The notes under the pieces were generated by a model, which saw only the letters and a program-made list of their open reading frames with translations, was not told the origin of the DNA and did no database searches. A DNA stretch of 64,000 nt, taken from assembly GCA_028532985.1 (NCBI GenBank), contig JANCIK010000011.1, positions 1,984,001-2,048,000 of the forward strand, given 5' to 3'. Of the stretch, positions 11,013-22,300 are shown piece after piece. This stretch comes from Stropharia rugosoannulata. Taxonomy: Eukaryota; Basidiomycota; Agaricomycetes; Agaricales; Strophariaceae. Made by a program: the position numbers and the translations under genes. The stretch's first letter is position 1, and the number at the start of each line of letters is the position of its first letter.

Positions 11013-14000
11013 ATGCGCCGTGTCCGTATAACCCAGCACAATGTTCCCAATCAAGCTGGTGGCATCCAGATAGAAGAGCGGGACCATAGAGGAAAGGTCA
11101 TCACAAAGAAGCGTAAACGTGGTGGTGAACCTGTCGCAGAGAATGTAGCACCGACTATTCCTGCTATTCCTGCTATTCCAGACGTTCCACCAGGCTTTGA
11201 ACCACAGGAAGTACCTGACCGTCTTGACTATGCTGGAGATATAACTGAGGATCAGGTTATCGAAAACCTACAAAACTTGGATTTACCAGTATACAGAGGC
11301 AAGGTATGTTGTATCACCCACATGAATTGCACACTGCATATATTAAATCGTGCAGTCGCAAAACGATTTTCTTAGAGAATGGCTTGTCAGAAGGGATACC
11401 CACTTGAAGATTGTTATGGCATCCCATGCACCTGCCAGAGGGATCGATACATGCAATGCCTGCAATGCACCTGCTGCCAAATGGAAGTGTAAGGAATGTT
11501 TTGGAGGACGACTCTTATGCACGATATGTTGCCGGCGGACTCATGATTTCATGCCATTTCATCGTATTCTTCGTTGGGATGGTAGTGCGTTCACACCGGC
11601 AGCGCTATGGCAGGTCGGTGTAAAGCTTCATCTTGGCCATCAAGGAAATAGATGTCCTAATACAATGGTGGACTACAATGATATACAAGAAATGCAAGAG
11701 GCGCAGTATGGCGATGAACATGAAGGCGATATCCGCCGGGCTTACAATGCTGGTCTGCAACCTGAAGCCGAGGAAGCCGCCGATGAATATATTGATGAAG
11801 ATACCATTGTATTTGATATTGATGTTACTTACCCTCGAGTCTTACCGAGGCCAGCCCAACATGATACCCATGGTAATCCATTTGTTACGATTGTCGAAGT
11901 AAATGGAATCCATCACCTGCCGGCTGTCAAATGTCACTGCCACAATCAGCCGCCGGAGGATAACCAATACATGCAGCTGGCACTATTCCCAACCTCTTTC
12001 GATGTTGTCAAGACTGTCTTCACATTTGCTGTTCTTCGAGACTTCAGGCTGTCAAACCTGGAATGCAAGACATCAGCATATCAGTATTACACGAAGCTCC
12101 GCCGGTTGACCTGCCCAGCCTTCCCACAAGCAGTACTGGATCGATACCGTGAGCTCCGCCGGCTTAGTAGACAGTTTCGGAACATGAAGATGTGGACCAT
12201 GCATGGCCGAGCTCATGGACTATGGCGCCCAAACCCTGACCCACCAGCTATCCCGGAAGTGCGGATTCTTGCTGATAATGAAATACCAAATGAGGATATT
12301 ATGCCTCCACCAGTTGCAGAACAGTCTGAATCAGACAGTGAAGATGGGACACCAGAAGACGCCGCCGGTACCTCCGCCGGAGGGATTAAAATGACACCAT
12401 CAATGTACGGCGATATACTGGCTCTATTTTGCCCTGCTTGTCCTCAACCAGAAATCAACCTCCCTGAAGACTGGAAAGAGAATGACAAGAAGTTTCTTTT
12501 TATCCGCAAGTACTGTGCTGATGGGAACTTCAAGGCTGACCATTTAAATCAAAAGAATGCCCATGACGATATTGATTTGACAGCCGGCCAGGCATTCATG
12601 ACAGCCGCCGGTCCTTACCAGGAGCATTTGAAGGATGCAACAAAATATTCCAGGAATTTCAAAGAGCCGCCGACTTGCCATTCTCATCGTGCACAGCTGG
12701 ACAGTGAAAAGGTTGTTTCTGGCCGCCGGGTGAGAGGGATTGGTGTACAGGCATGTGCAAGACATGGCTGCTTCTGTCCAGGCAGTCTCGTTGACTTTGA
12801 ATTGGGCGAACGTCAAATGTGCATGGACTACAGTATTTCTGAAGCACTCAAGCATACCAACACCGGCGGCATCGAGACTGTCATGTTCATTTATGACATT
12901 ATGTGTCAGTTCTACAAGAATATGACTAGGCGATTTCGACTAATGAAGGGTCTCACTTGGCCACAAAGACTTCGATGCATACGCGCAGTCGGTCTCTGGC
13001 ATGTACATGGCCACAAGACAGAATGTCTATATAGATGGGCATCTACCTATATCCCAGGTGTTGGCATGGTAGACGGAGAGATTCTGGAAACACTATGGAG
13101 CCTGCTAAACAAGACATCTCGCAGTGTTCGGACTGCGACCGCCGGCCATAGAGCTGAAGTACTCGATGATCACATGGGCGATTCTAATTGGAAGAAGACG
13201 GTCAATATGCCATCTACAATTATCAAGAAATATATTCGAGCAGTGAATCATGAAATTGATTCCATTGTGTACTATAACGATATTACTGCAAGTATGCCGG
13301 CGGATAAGCTCCCAGACTGGTTGGAACAGATCGAGGCTGCTGAACGCCGGCGAGATGAGGAGCCAGAAGCAATGGACATTTATCGACCGGCTGTGCAGAA
13401 GGCTGCAACCATGCGAGAAATTGAGGTGCAGCTTTCAGAGAATGAAATTCGAAATGGAGAGACCGGCGGTCGAGCTGTTTGGCTCTCACAGGGTATTCAA
13501 GCAGAGCAATTGCAGTGAGTAGTATCAATCATGATTACCAACCAATTTATTCATTATTTAGAAATGAATTGCGGTCCCACGTCCGCCGTATGCCTCGAGA
13601 TCCTACAGTCGCTCAGCGTCAGGATCTTGTACGCCGCCGGCACACACTTCGCAAGCAGCTAGACAAATTTGCACGCAATGCTGTCGACATCATGGGCATT
13701 GACATTGTGAATGCCTTTAATGATGAGCATGAAGTTGCCATTCTTGATGGTGCACAAACAGATGAAGAAGCAGAGGTGGCTAATGAAGCAGTCAGTTATG
13801 CTGACCCTGAAAGGCAGCTGATGGCATTCCCTTCAGAAATCACTGAAGAGATTCTGACAGCCGCCGGTGCTTCTGCCCAGGATAAATCTGTTCTCCGCCG
13901 GTTGCGAAAAACAGAGCTAAAGATCAGAAAAGCTCATGCTGATGATTTATTAGAATCAATTCGTGGTGAAATCATTCAGAAATCTTGGCTATATGCATTT

Positions 14001-14716
14001 GACGTCAGGAGGACAGATGGTGCACATCACACCAGAGCTCAGGATCGTGTGGTCGTGTTGGCACAGGCAACCAGTACACACCGGCGGAAATATAATGAAA
14101 ACAGATTGTCAATGCTACGCCTTGCAAGGGATGACACTGATAGGGCTGCCATTGATCAACAATTCCCCATCATGTCAAAAGCTGATACTAATACTAGTGC
14201 ATCCATAACTGAGCCGAATGCAAGAGGGGGTAGCAGTTCTCGAATGTCTTGGATATGGAGAATTGAACATAATATGGAGCCGCCGGTTGGCAATCCGCCG
14301 GTCGAAGGAAATCTCAATCGGGAGAGAATCAATGATTGTACGTTTCATTGATACTCGTCGAGCTATGACTAAATACAATTAAAGTCTATCGTATTCATTG
14401 GCTACGAGCAAGAGCACAGAAAATGCGCTGGGAGGAAGAGGTTGTGCTATGTCAGCATGAAATGGACTGGACAGTCCGGTTCTATGTGCATATGGCAAAT
14501 ATGTGGAAAGACCGGCGGAACGTCTGGGCAGATGCAGTGACCGCCATTCAAAACCCATCAAATGACGCCGCCGGCCAATTTAATGCTCACCCACTAGGTT
14601 TCCAAGCTTACGCGCAGGCACAGATCAACTTATGGAATGAGTTAGGTAGGGTAGCGGACGCTAGATTTAGTAAGGCACATGTCAATTATATAAGCCACTG
14701 GTATCATGTGGCCTGA
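11013..14716 (+). CDS. KDZ (Kyakuja-Dileera-Zisupton) transposase with CxC2 cysteine cluster
   Basis: Four exons (11013-11303, 11356-13514, 13562-14337, 14385-14716) give 1185 aa, in frame throughout. The N-terminus is charged. At about residues 127-185 lies the CxC2-like cluster (CNAC, CKEC, CTICCRRTH and a GHQGNRCPN element) that accompanies KDZ transposases. The core has the hallmark segments YDIMCQF, GLWHVHGH, DGEILETLW and EVLDDHMGDSNWKK in the usual order, giving the expected acidic residues of the RNase H-like fold. The C-terminal region ends with the IHWLRARAQKMRW and EMDWTVRFYVH segments typical of the family. It would cut and move the element at its TIRs. There are no internal stops, so it may be functional. 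The motif CCGCCGG recurs about 20 times in the gene, read in three frames (PP, RR, AAG). Confidence 0.93.
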
Positions 14717-14817
14717 GAAATGAATACATGTGACCTTATCGATCTGCGATCAACATCAACAATCCTCCAAAATTTCTTCTTCGACACTCCTAACACCTTG
14801 TCATCATCTATCTACTA

Positions 14818-16774
14818 ATGTCCTCCTCCATCTCCATTGAGAATTCCACGGCCGGGACAACCGAAGACTCTCTCATTGACAAGATTCAATGCAACATCTT
14901 TTTGTATATTTGCATGGTACGAATCCGCTGCGCCCTCCGCTGCCATCCCACGCCCCAAGACATTTCACCAACGGACATGTTTTCAAGGCTATTCCTGCGA
15001 GAAATTGTAGGGAATATTTATGATATTGGTGTATTATTAACTAAAAAACCATCATTTCAGGAATTGACTCTCATGCACATCGGTGCTTGCAATTTGAAGG
15101 GATATCAGATGTGCAAACCGTATCTTCTCGATCAAATCACGGCCGCCGGATATGGCGTCGCCCGCCGGCCAACCATCTTCCCACTTCCAGCCACCTACGA
15201 TCCCGAATTCATGCAAAGGGAAGACATTATTCACATTGCTGTCACAGATAATGTGCCCACGTGGTGGCTAATGGATGACAATGAGCTTTATGACCAAGAT
15301 GTCACCTGGGACGACCTTCACGATCATTTCTGCAAATTCTTGGAGGTCATGCGTGACATGTACAAGGATACAAAGAAAATCCCTGACTTGCTAGCCGGTT
15401 GCGACTACCCATACGAGTACATTCCTGGGCTCGCAGAACGTCTGCCGGAATTAGCTCTGCCAGTTACAATGTGCCTCTCATGCCAGTCCTACCAGAAGAA
15501 AATTTGGTGGCTGAAGTTCTACCATAACATGATGGAAGAAGAATTCGATAGGGAGCCATGTGTTCAGAGAAGCGAGCCAAGAGAAGTTTTGTGGGAAATG
15601 AGGGAGGAACCTGCGGATATTCCGCCGCCGGAAATGAGCATCCATGACATTCTCCCAGGGTGTCTACTCATAAGGTATGTAAATTCACTGTCAGATCCTT
15701 ATGTCATCCCATCTCCCTCGCTTTAAAGACACCAACATATCAAACATTTGCCGTCTCCGAGCAAATCAGATAATCAAATGGGTATGATAAGTCGATCTCC
15801 CTCTCCCTTCCACCCAAAACGGAGTCGTTCCGCCGGTCCATCCGGCGGCATCGCCCGACCCATTCCCAGAGTCACAAAACCAGGGCATGCGTCTGAAGCC
15901 GAAATGCAGGCAATGTATGCTGCACGCTACCGTCGTTGGAGCCCATCCCCGGAAGTATCCCTGCCTCTGGTCGACTATTCAGTGCCCTGCAACAGGGATG
16001 CACCAATATATATTTCATCAGACAATGAGGCGCCCGATGACGCACCCGCCGGCAAAGAAGACAGCAAATATGATGCCCCCCTTGATGCACCGGAGGGTAC
16101 ACAGCAGACAGAGGACAGAGACAGCATTGCACGTGATGGTCCTGATGAAGAAGAGGAAGCCCCCCTCGATGTCACAGTAGGCTCTCGGGATACTGACGAT
16201 CTGCCAATGGATGAGCAGCCACCCCATGCATCCGCCGGCGAAATGGAAAACGATGATGATGCCCCCCTCGATGCGACAGAGGGTAAACAGGGAAGCGAGG
16301 GACCATTAAATGTTCCCGGGATTGATAATGAAGATGAAGAGGCCCCCCTCGATGTCCCAGTAGGCTCCCAGGTTACTGACGATCAGCAAATGGATGATGA
16401 GCCTCCCCACACATCCGCCGGCCATCAGCATGACAATGATGATGCCCCCCTCGAAGCACCAGCGGGCACACAGGAGAGGGAGGGTCCTGATGAAGATGAA
16501 GAGGCCCCCCTCGATGTCCCAATTGGCTCTCAGCCTACTGAGGATGAGCCTATGGATGAGGATGACGCCCCTCTGAATGTTTCCGCCGGATCGGACAATG
16601 ACGACGATGCACCACTGGGCAAGTCTCTCATTTATTACCTATATATTACATACTAATAAATAGACACTAGATGTGCACAATGACGAAAATATGGATGACA
16701 TCAGCTCGGTATGCACTTCTATTCCCAATTCCTGGAGCCCCAACTCAAGCTCCAGTTCTGACTTTTCTGATTAG
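14818..16774 (+). CDS. KDZ-element accessory protein with acidic APLD repeats
   Basis: Four exons (14818-15006, 15061-15674, 15729-16618, 16671-16774) give 598 aa; the last intron is GC-AG (GG/GCAAGT). The N-terminal ~270 aa look folded, with Trp/Tyr-rich segments and a possible C-x2-C pair (MCLSCQSY). The second half is disordered and strongly acidic, with about eight copies of an (E/D)APLD(V/A) motif spaced 25-45 residues apart. Splicing at 16618/16671 regenerates one more such repeat, which supports the model. It starts 101 bp after the transposase stop on the same strand and is convergent with the TET/JBP gene. I do not recognise the family. The acidic repeats suggest a histone- or protein-binding or activation role, which is inference only. 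Confidence 0.75.
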
Positions 16775-16983
16775 GAGGCCAATGCGGATGGCGAAAGCGA
16801 CACTGAGATGTGACGCAGACGGCGGGATTAATTTTTGCTTGTCATTGAATCCGCCGGCCTCATCTATTTTTCCATTTTTTTTCGTTTCTTGTCGCCTGCT
16901 CAAGTCCTTTAGGCCTTCGTAATATCTCAATTGTAATGTGTTTGGCCTGCTGGCCAATTTTAATAATAAAAATTATAATATTT
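16775..16983. terminator. Convergent 3' region between the acidic-repeat and TET/JBP genes
   Basis: A 209-bp spacer between two facing stop codons. It has an AATAATAAAAATTATAATA stretch near 16960 that could serve as a polyadenylation region on either strand, and one CCGCCGG motif near 16851. Confidence 0.45.
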
Positions 16984-18226
16984 CTACTCTATCTGTCTAA
17001 ACATATTTACATTTGCCCAAGTGCTAACAGTGTCAGTCAAATCTGATATTGCAGACTTTGAGTGAAAAACTAAACAAGTCCTGTCACCTTCACAGTGAGC
17101 ACTGTGAACCACTAGCCTACTAGTCAAGGCAACAAATGTTCCAGCCTTATACTCTAAATCCAAACCCAACCCTGGGAGAGCCATTTTACCTGTTTTGTAA
17201 GGACCCAAACTAATGATGATATCAAACATTGAATGGCTTCCGCCGGAATCTCGATGCGGTGGCGAGTCTCTATTGTTGATGACCGTAAGCACCCCAAATG
17301 GAACACTCCAATGTTCAAGTAGTCCCTCCAACTCTGGACCATGCCGCACTTCATCAGGGTGATCACTTAGCCAGCTAAGCATTTTCAGTCCGGCAGCATA
17401 CTGGCTGGGGTTGACAATACTGAGGAGACCGCCGATCAGCGCAAAAAAATCCTTTTGCTTCTTTATCCATGCTCGGCCGCCGGACATCCTAAGTTTGCGA
17501 CCAACAATGGGTGGCCCAAAGCACTAGTTTTTGTCAGACACAGTATTTATTTCTTCCGCCGGACGTACCCCATGCCCCATCTCAAACCATGCAATCGCAA
17601 GGCTAACATTGCCCGCCTTTCTCCACCCATCTCTCTGATGATAATGATCAAGCCCGCTTCTCCAATTTGCTTTACATTTGGTGGTCTTCATCAAGCATGT
17701 TAGTTCGTCCACACTTCGCCATAGTTCCTCCTTTCTCTGCTGGTTAACTGTCTAGGCCGGCGGAGAAATGACGCAGTCTTACCTGCAGATATGACATTAT
17801 TGCATTTGGAAGGTACCATACTAATATGTTGCCCTCCTTGTCGGTCACCAAGCAAGGCTTCCTTAAATGCCGTGTCTCCGTAAATATTGGCGGGTACTTC
17901 TTCAGCATTTTATTTTCAACATTTTCATTCTTCCCTGTTTGTTTACTCGACATGCTCTGTTTGTAGTCATGGACACTCCAAGATGTTGAATCTGATTTAT
18001 TTTAGTAACACTTATATTGATCATCTATTAATGTCTTACATTTGTTCTTGAACGCTGTCACCAGAGAGTCAATAATATGCTCGCATTCCCATGTCAAATG
18101 TGCTGTCAATGCTTTTGGTGACTCAGGGGGGCTGGTCTTGTTGACATGGCACAAGAATGAGGTATGCATATATGCAGCCACAACCTCTGTCATCTCTCTT
18201 GGGCTATATGAAAATTTGGGAGTCAT
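16984..18226 (-). CDS. TET/JBP-family 2-oxoglutarate/Fe(II) DNA dioxygenase
   Basis: Four exons (18226-18040, 17991-17783, 17739-17569, 17523-16984) give 368 aa with matching phases. The N-terminal half contains a GNILVWYLP segment. The C-terminal double-stranded beta-helix shows the iron-binding HxD (PPHRDSGG) and, ~65 residues later, a distal His followed by the 2OG-binding Arg region (VVHSAHCEGDRTCLVFH). The wording and layout match the short fungal TET/JBP enzymes that oxidise 5-methylcytosine. No stop or missing ligand is visible, so it may be active. Location inside a KDZ transposon fits the known KDZ-TET/JBP association. Likely role: oxidising CpG methylation on the element or elsewhere. 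CCGGCGG motifs lie inside two of its introns. Confidence 0.85.
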
Positions 18227-18289
18227 GGTTGATTGAAGGAAAGAGGTGTGTTGATCATGTGATTGAAATATTTCTGGATTTTCTCATCA

Positions 18290-18470
18290 GGTATAGGGGG
18301 AGGGTGCGAGGGCGGGGACCCAAAGGCGGCGGGGGCCCAAGCGGCGGAGTATGCCGCCGGCCATTCGGCGAAAGAAAACGCTCAAAAGTCCCGCAAAACG
18401 CCCCAAGGGGCCTCAAAGGGGCGCAAGGTGACCCAAGGAGGAGCAGGTACGCGTTAGCCGCCGTCTCCAT
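18290..18470 (+). repeat. GC-rich right subterminal tract
   Basis: Purine-rich, G-run DNA (GGGGGAGGGTGCGAGGGCGG and similar) that resembles in composition one arm of the left palindrome but is not a perfect copy. No gene is supported. Confidence 0.6.
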
Positions 18471-18547
18471 ACCAACCTCTGGTGCCTCTTCAACGGTCTG
18501 CGCTGTAATGCTCTATGAGTATTTTTTCTAATGAAGACAGACCAATC

Positions 18548-19378
18548 ATGGATAACATTGGGAGTTATGTCTCTGTTGTAGGCATCAACTCCAAATCTCC
18601 CGAAAACCCTTATGATGCTGGTGACCGACTCTCTTCGCTCCTGTGACGCTGAATTGCGCCAGATTCTCGCTGGGAATATCGCATTCACCGGCGGACAAAG
18701 CCAGTTTGCTGGATTGGCAGACTGCTTAGCTTCACCTGCTAAAATGATTCCCTGTTCCAGGCAAGGAATACATGCCCCTGGTAACCCAATTGGTCCACTC
18801 CGTAAAGGATAGCTGGGTGGAAGTATTTTGGGCAGTTTGGGTACATTCCATCAGCTTTGGATAAGTCGGAGAGGAGTGACAGGCCATTCTCATCCACCAT
18901 CAGCTCGCCGCCGGATTTTTTCCAGCCGGCTCATCGAAACTCTCACAAGTCCATTTGTTGAAAATGAGTCTATAGCACACGGTATTAAAATATTTACCAC
19001 TAGCCCCGTGAAATTTGAGAAAATCATGTGACTATATCCGCCGGATAGAAATGGTGTTTTCAGTACAACCGCTGGAATTCATTTTGTGAAAATTATAATG
19101 CTGCCGAATTTACCTCTTTTTACGCACATCGCCGCCGATTTTACCGCTTTTTAATTATTTGACTTTCTGGTTCTGCCGGATTTACCTACCTATTTATGCG
19201 GATGCCATTTGTTGAAAATGGCCCCGTGAAACACAGTACTAAGATAGGTTGCCATTAGCCCCGTAGATCACGGTATTATACTAGGTTGCCATTTGTTGAA
19301 AATGGGCCCGTGATCTACGGTATACTAATAGTTTACTGAGGTCCCGTATACTACGGTACCCAGCCACTGTCCTATGTG
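18548..19378 (-). repeat. KDZ right terminal inverted repeat (~830 bp)
   Basis: The reverse complement of 3770-4600 with no indels. It ends CCACTGTCCTATGTG directly before the target duplication. Confidence 0.92.
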
Positions 19379-19385
19379 TCTGTCC
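19379..19385. repeat. KDZ target site duplication, right copy (TCTGTCC)
   Basis: Identical to 3763-3769. Confidence 0.9.
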
Positions 19386-22300
19386 TGGAATCCCTCTCCT
19401 TCCACCACTTTGTCCATGTCTCCGTTCACTGCCTCTTCGCTTCTTGGCACAGTACTGAGGCGCTAATTTTCAGTTTTTTGTGGAGGATTTTCGGTAGCCA
19501 TATAGTGGGGGTAGCTCTCTGGAGTGCGGCTTCTTTGGCCTCTGCATCTGTTTGCTCGTTTCCTGGTACTTTGCTGTGCGCAGATATCCAGTGAATTGTA
19601 AACCTTGTACGTTGGAGGATGGGGTTCTTTAATGTGTTGGTGATGGTACGGAACGCAGCCATGACATGCTGTCCCGGTCCTTGGGTGTCTTTCGAGGCTG
19701 TTGTTATGACACTTTGGCAGTCTGTGAAGATCTCGATTTTTCCGTTTGCCTGGTTGGAAGCGTCCAGTCATTTGATGATGTGAGCAGCCAATATTAGGCC
19801 CACTCCTTCTGTGTCGTATGTTGAATATTCATGACTGGGGCCGAGGTAGTACCGAAGTGTATTTGAGGGTGTGTTATGATCTTTCCTGTACATCACTGCA
19901 GCTGCGCCGACGCCTCCTTCGTAGCCCGATCTGTCTGTGTAGATTCTTATGTCTGCTGTAGTGGAGGTCTCATATTCAATTGTGTCGTTACGGTTGCTGG
20001 CAGTGCAAGTGCTGAATCGAGGCTTGGCTGATGGGGATTGAGTGAACGGTCTGATCTTTTCGACAGTTGTGGGTTGAATGTTGAACATACGGATTAACTT
20101 GGTCACTTGGGTCTTGTTGGATGTGGGTTGCGTGGGTGGTGATTGCTGTATTAGGGGGTAGTTTGGGTGGGATTTCGGTAATGTTGCCATTCGGATGGTT
20201 GCTCTGTGGCATATGTGCTGCAGTAGCGCCTTCATACAGGGTATGTTTGCGTGCGCTTCTGCAATGTCGCCAGCTGTATTCCCCATGGCTCCTGTGATTG
20301 CAATGCTTGCCAGTCTCTGTATGCTCGACATGCGCTTTTTTGCTGCTACTGAGCCTGAGTTGTGAATTCGGCCTTCGTTCTTGTTCATGGGGGTGTACCA
20401 TACTTCTAGTGTGTATGTTAGTTTTGGTATGCCTACTGTTAGATATAGTTGTTGCATTAGGTTCAGCTTGACCCCTGTTGACAATCGTGTTAGTCTTTTG
20501 AACATAAGGACCCATTTTAGTGCTTTTTCGGTTGCTCGTTGGAGTTGAGCCTTCCAGCACAGTTCTGAATCTATCATCACCCCCAGGTATTTGTATGTCT
20601 CGACCACTGCAATAGCCTCGCCCTTTACTATGAGCGTTGGTGCCGTGTGTCGAAGTTTTGATCTTTCTCCTGTACCTGGGTCCGTGTACATCTTTTTTGA
20701 GAAGTGCATTACTGCTACTTTGCTGATTTCGAAGCGTGAGTTATGTGTTTCTGACCATTCGATCGCTCCTCCCTCTCGTTCCATCATGTTGCGAAGCGTT
20801 TCAACTGTGTCCTTGAAGGTGTCACCTATTGCTATCATGACTGCATCATCTACATATTCTATTGCGTCTTCGTGAACAGTACTATTGGGGATTTCGATAA
20901 GGTCAGTGTTGTATAATATGTATATTATCATGGATAGTGGGCATCCTTGCCCCATTCCGTTGTTCATTGTGATGAAGGTTGATAGGAAGTCGTCGAATCG
21001 CAGTTTGGTTTGTCTTCCTTCAAGCATCTTCTCTATTAGTCGTACGTATTGTTCTGGTATTTGTCGTTTTCTCATATTGTGTATGACACGATCCGTGACT
21101 GCATTGGGAAAGGCACCTTCGACGTCTAGGAATAAGACAGATATGACTTTACCTTTCTGCCAGGCTTTGTTGATTTTTGCTGTTAGGTAGTGTAGTGCAT
21201 CTGTTGTGGTACGTCCTGGTCGTCCTCCGAAATGGTTATTAGGTAGTAGTTGGTTGGTCTCGATGAGATAGGACATGTCCTCGGTGATTATTGCTGATAG
21301 TAGTTTGGCAGTGGTGGAGAGAAGTGCAATGGGCTGATAGGCTTTTGGTTGTTGGTAGTCAGGTTTTCCTGGTTTTTTTAGCACGCATGTTATGGACTCT
21401 TTCCAGCTCTTGTGATACCAGCCGTGTTGGATTGCTGCGTTGAATATCTTAGTTAGTATATCTGATATCATGTCTATAGTTTCTTGGAGAGCAATGTTAG
21501 GGATGCCATCGAGGCCTGGTGCTTTGTATGGTGATAGCGATTTTAAGTGACATTTTATTTGTTCTGTGTCTAGCGGTGTCGCGGGTGTGAGTGGTTCAGG
21601 GTACTGTTGGTTTGGGGGTATGGATGAGTTCGTCGGTTTGGGCAGGAAAAAAGACTTAGCTAGTATTTCAGCTTTTCCTTCATTGGTTGTGATGATCTTG
21701 GTTGTGCCATTGTTGAGTTTCTCTTTGAGTGATGGTATTCGTGGTCTTCCTCCGTCGCCTACTGGCTCCTTTATGTATTTGTTTGCTATCCACATTTCTC
21801 GCTCAGATGCCTCCTCGAGGAAATCCGCCCAGTGGTGTTTCTTGGTCTCAGCTATTTGTTTGGCATATATCGCCTGGTGCTCTTTCCATTGTTCATGAGC
21901 TTCGTGGTGCGGCAGTGCTTGGAATTTGTAAGATAGACGACTTAGCTTGCTCCCCTTTTTCTTCATCTGTGTCAGTTCAGTTGTCCACCAGTGTTTGGAC
22001 GAGGGGAATGGTCTTGTCATTGGGACAATAGCTTCGATTGATTCTTGTAGTTGGTGGGTAAGGTCTTCTACCGCTTTGTTGAAGGATGATTCACTGGTGA
22101 TATCTGCTGTCCAGTCAGTTTTCGATGTTTTGAGTCGCTTTGTAAGGTCGGCTCTGAAGGCCGTCCAGTCTGTAAGCCGGAAGTTGCGTCTTGTTTCTTG
22201 GTTTGATGAGGTCTTGGAGATGTCTAGAATTGTACCTATGGGGTAGTGATCAGTTTTGGGTGGTCAGAGATGTGGAAGTACTTCACATTTGATTACTAAT

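Larger units (their letters stand above)
3770..19378 (+). mobile_element. Complete KDZ-superfamily DNA transposon carrying a TET/JBP gene (15.6 kb)
   Basis: The ends are CACATAGGACAGTGG and its reverse complement, ~830-bp TIRs collinear without indels, flanked by a 7-bp duplication. Five genes lie inside: zinc-cluster protein (+), unknown protein (-), KDZ transposase (+), acidic-repeat protein (+) and TET/JBP dioxygenase (-). The element landed in the C-terminal coding region of a LINE. Its own transposase, acidic-repeat and TET frames have no in-frame stops, while the host LINE has four, so the element is younger than the LINE's decay or is maintained by activity. Physical linkage of KDZ transposases and TET/JBP genes is described for basidiomycetes (Iyer, Aravind and co-workers, 2014). 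Confidence 0.93.
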
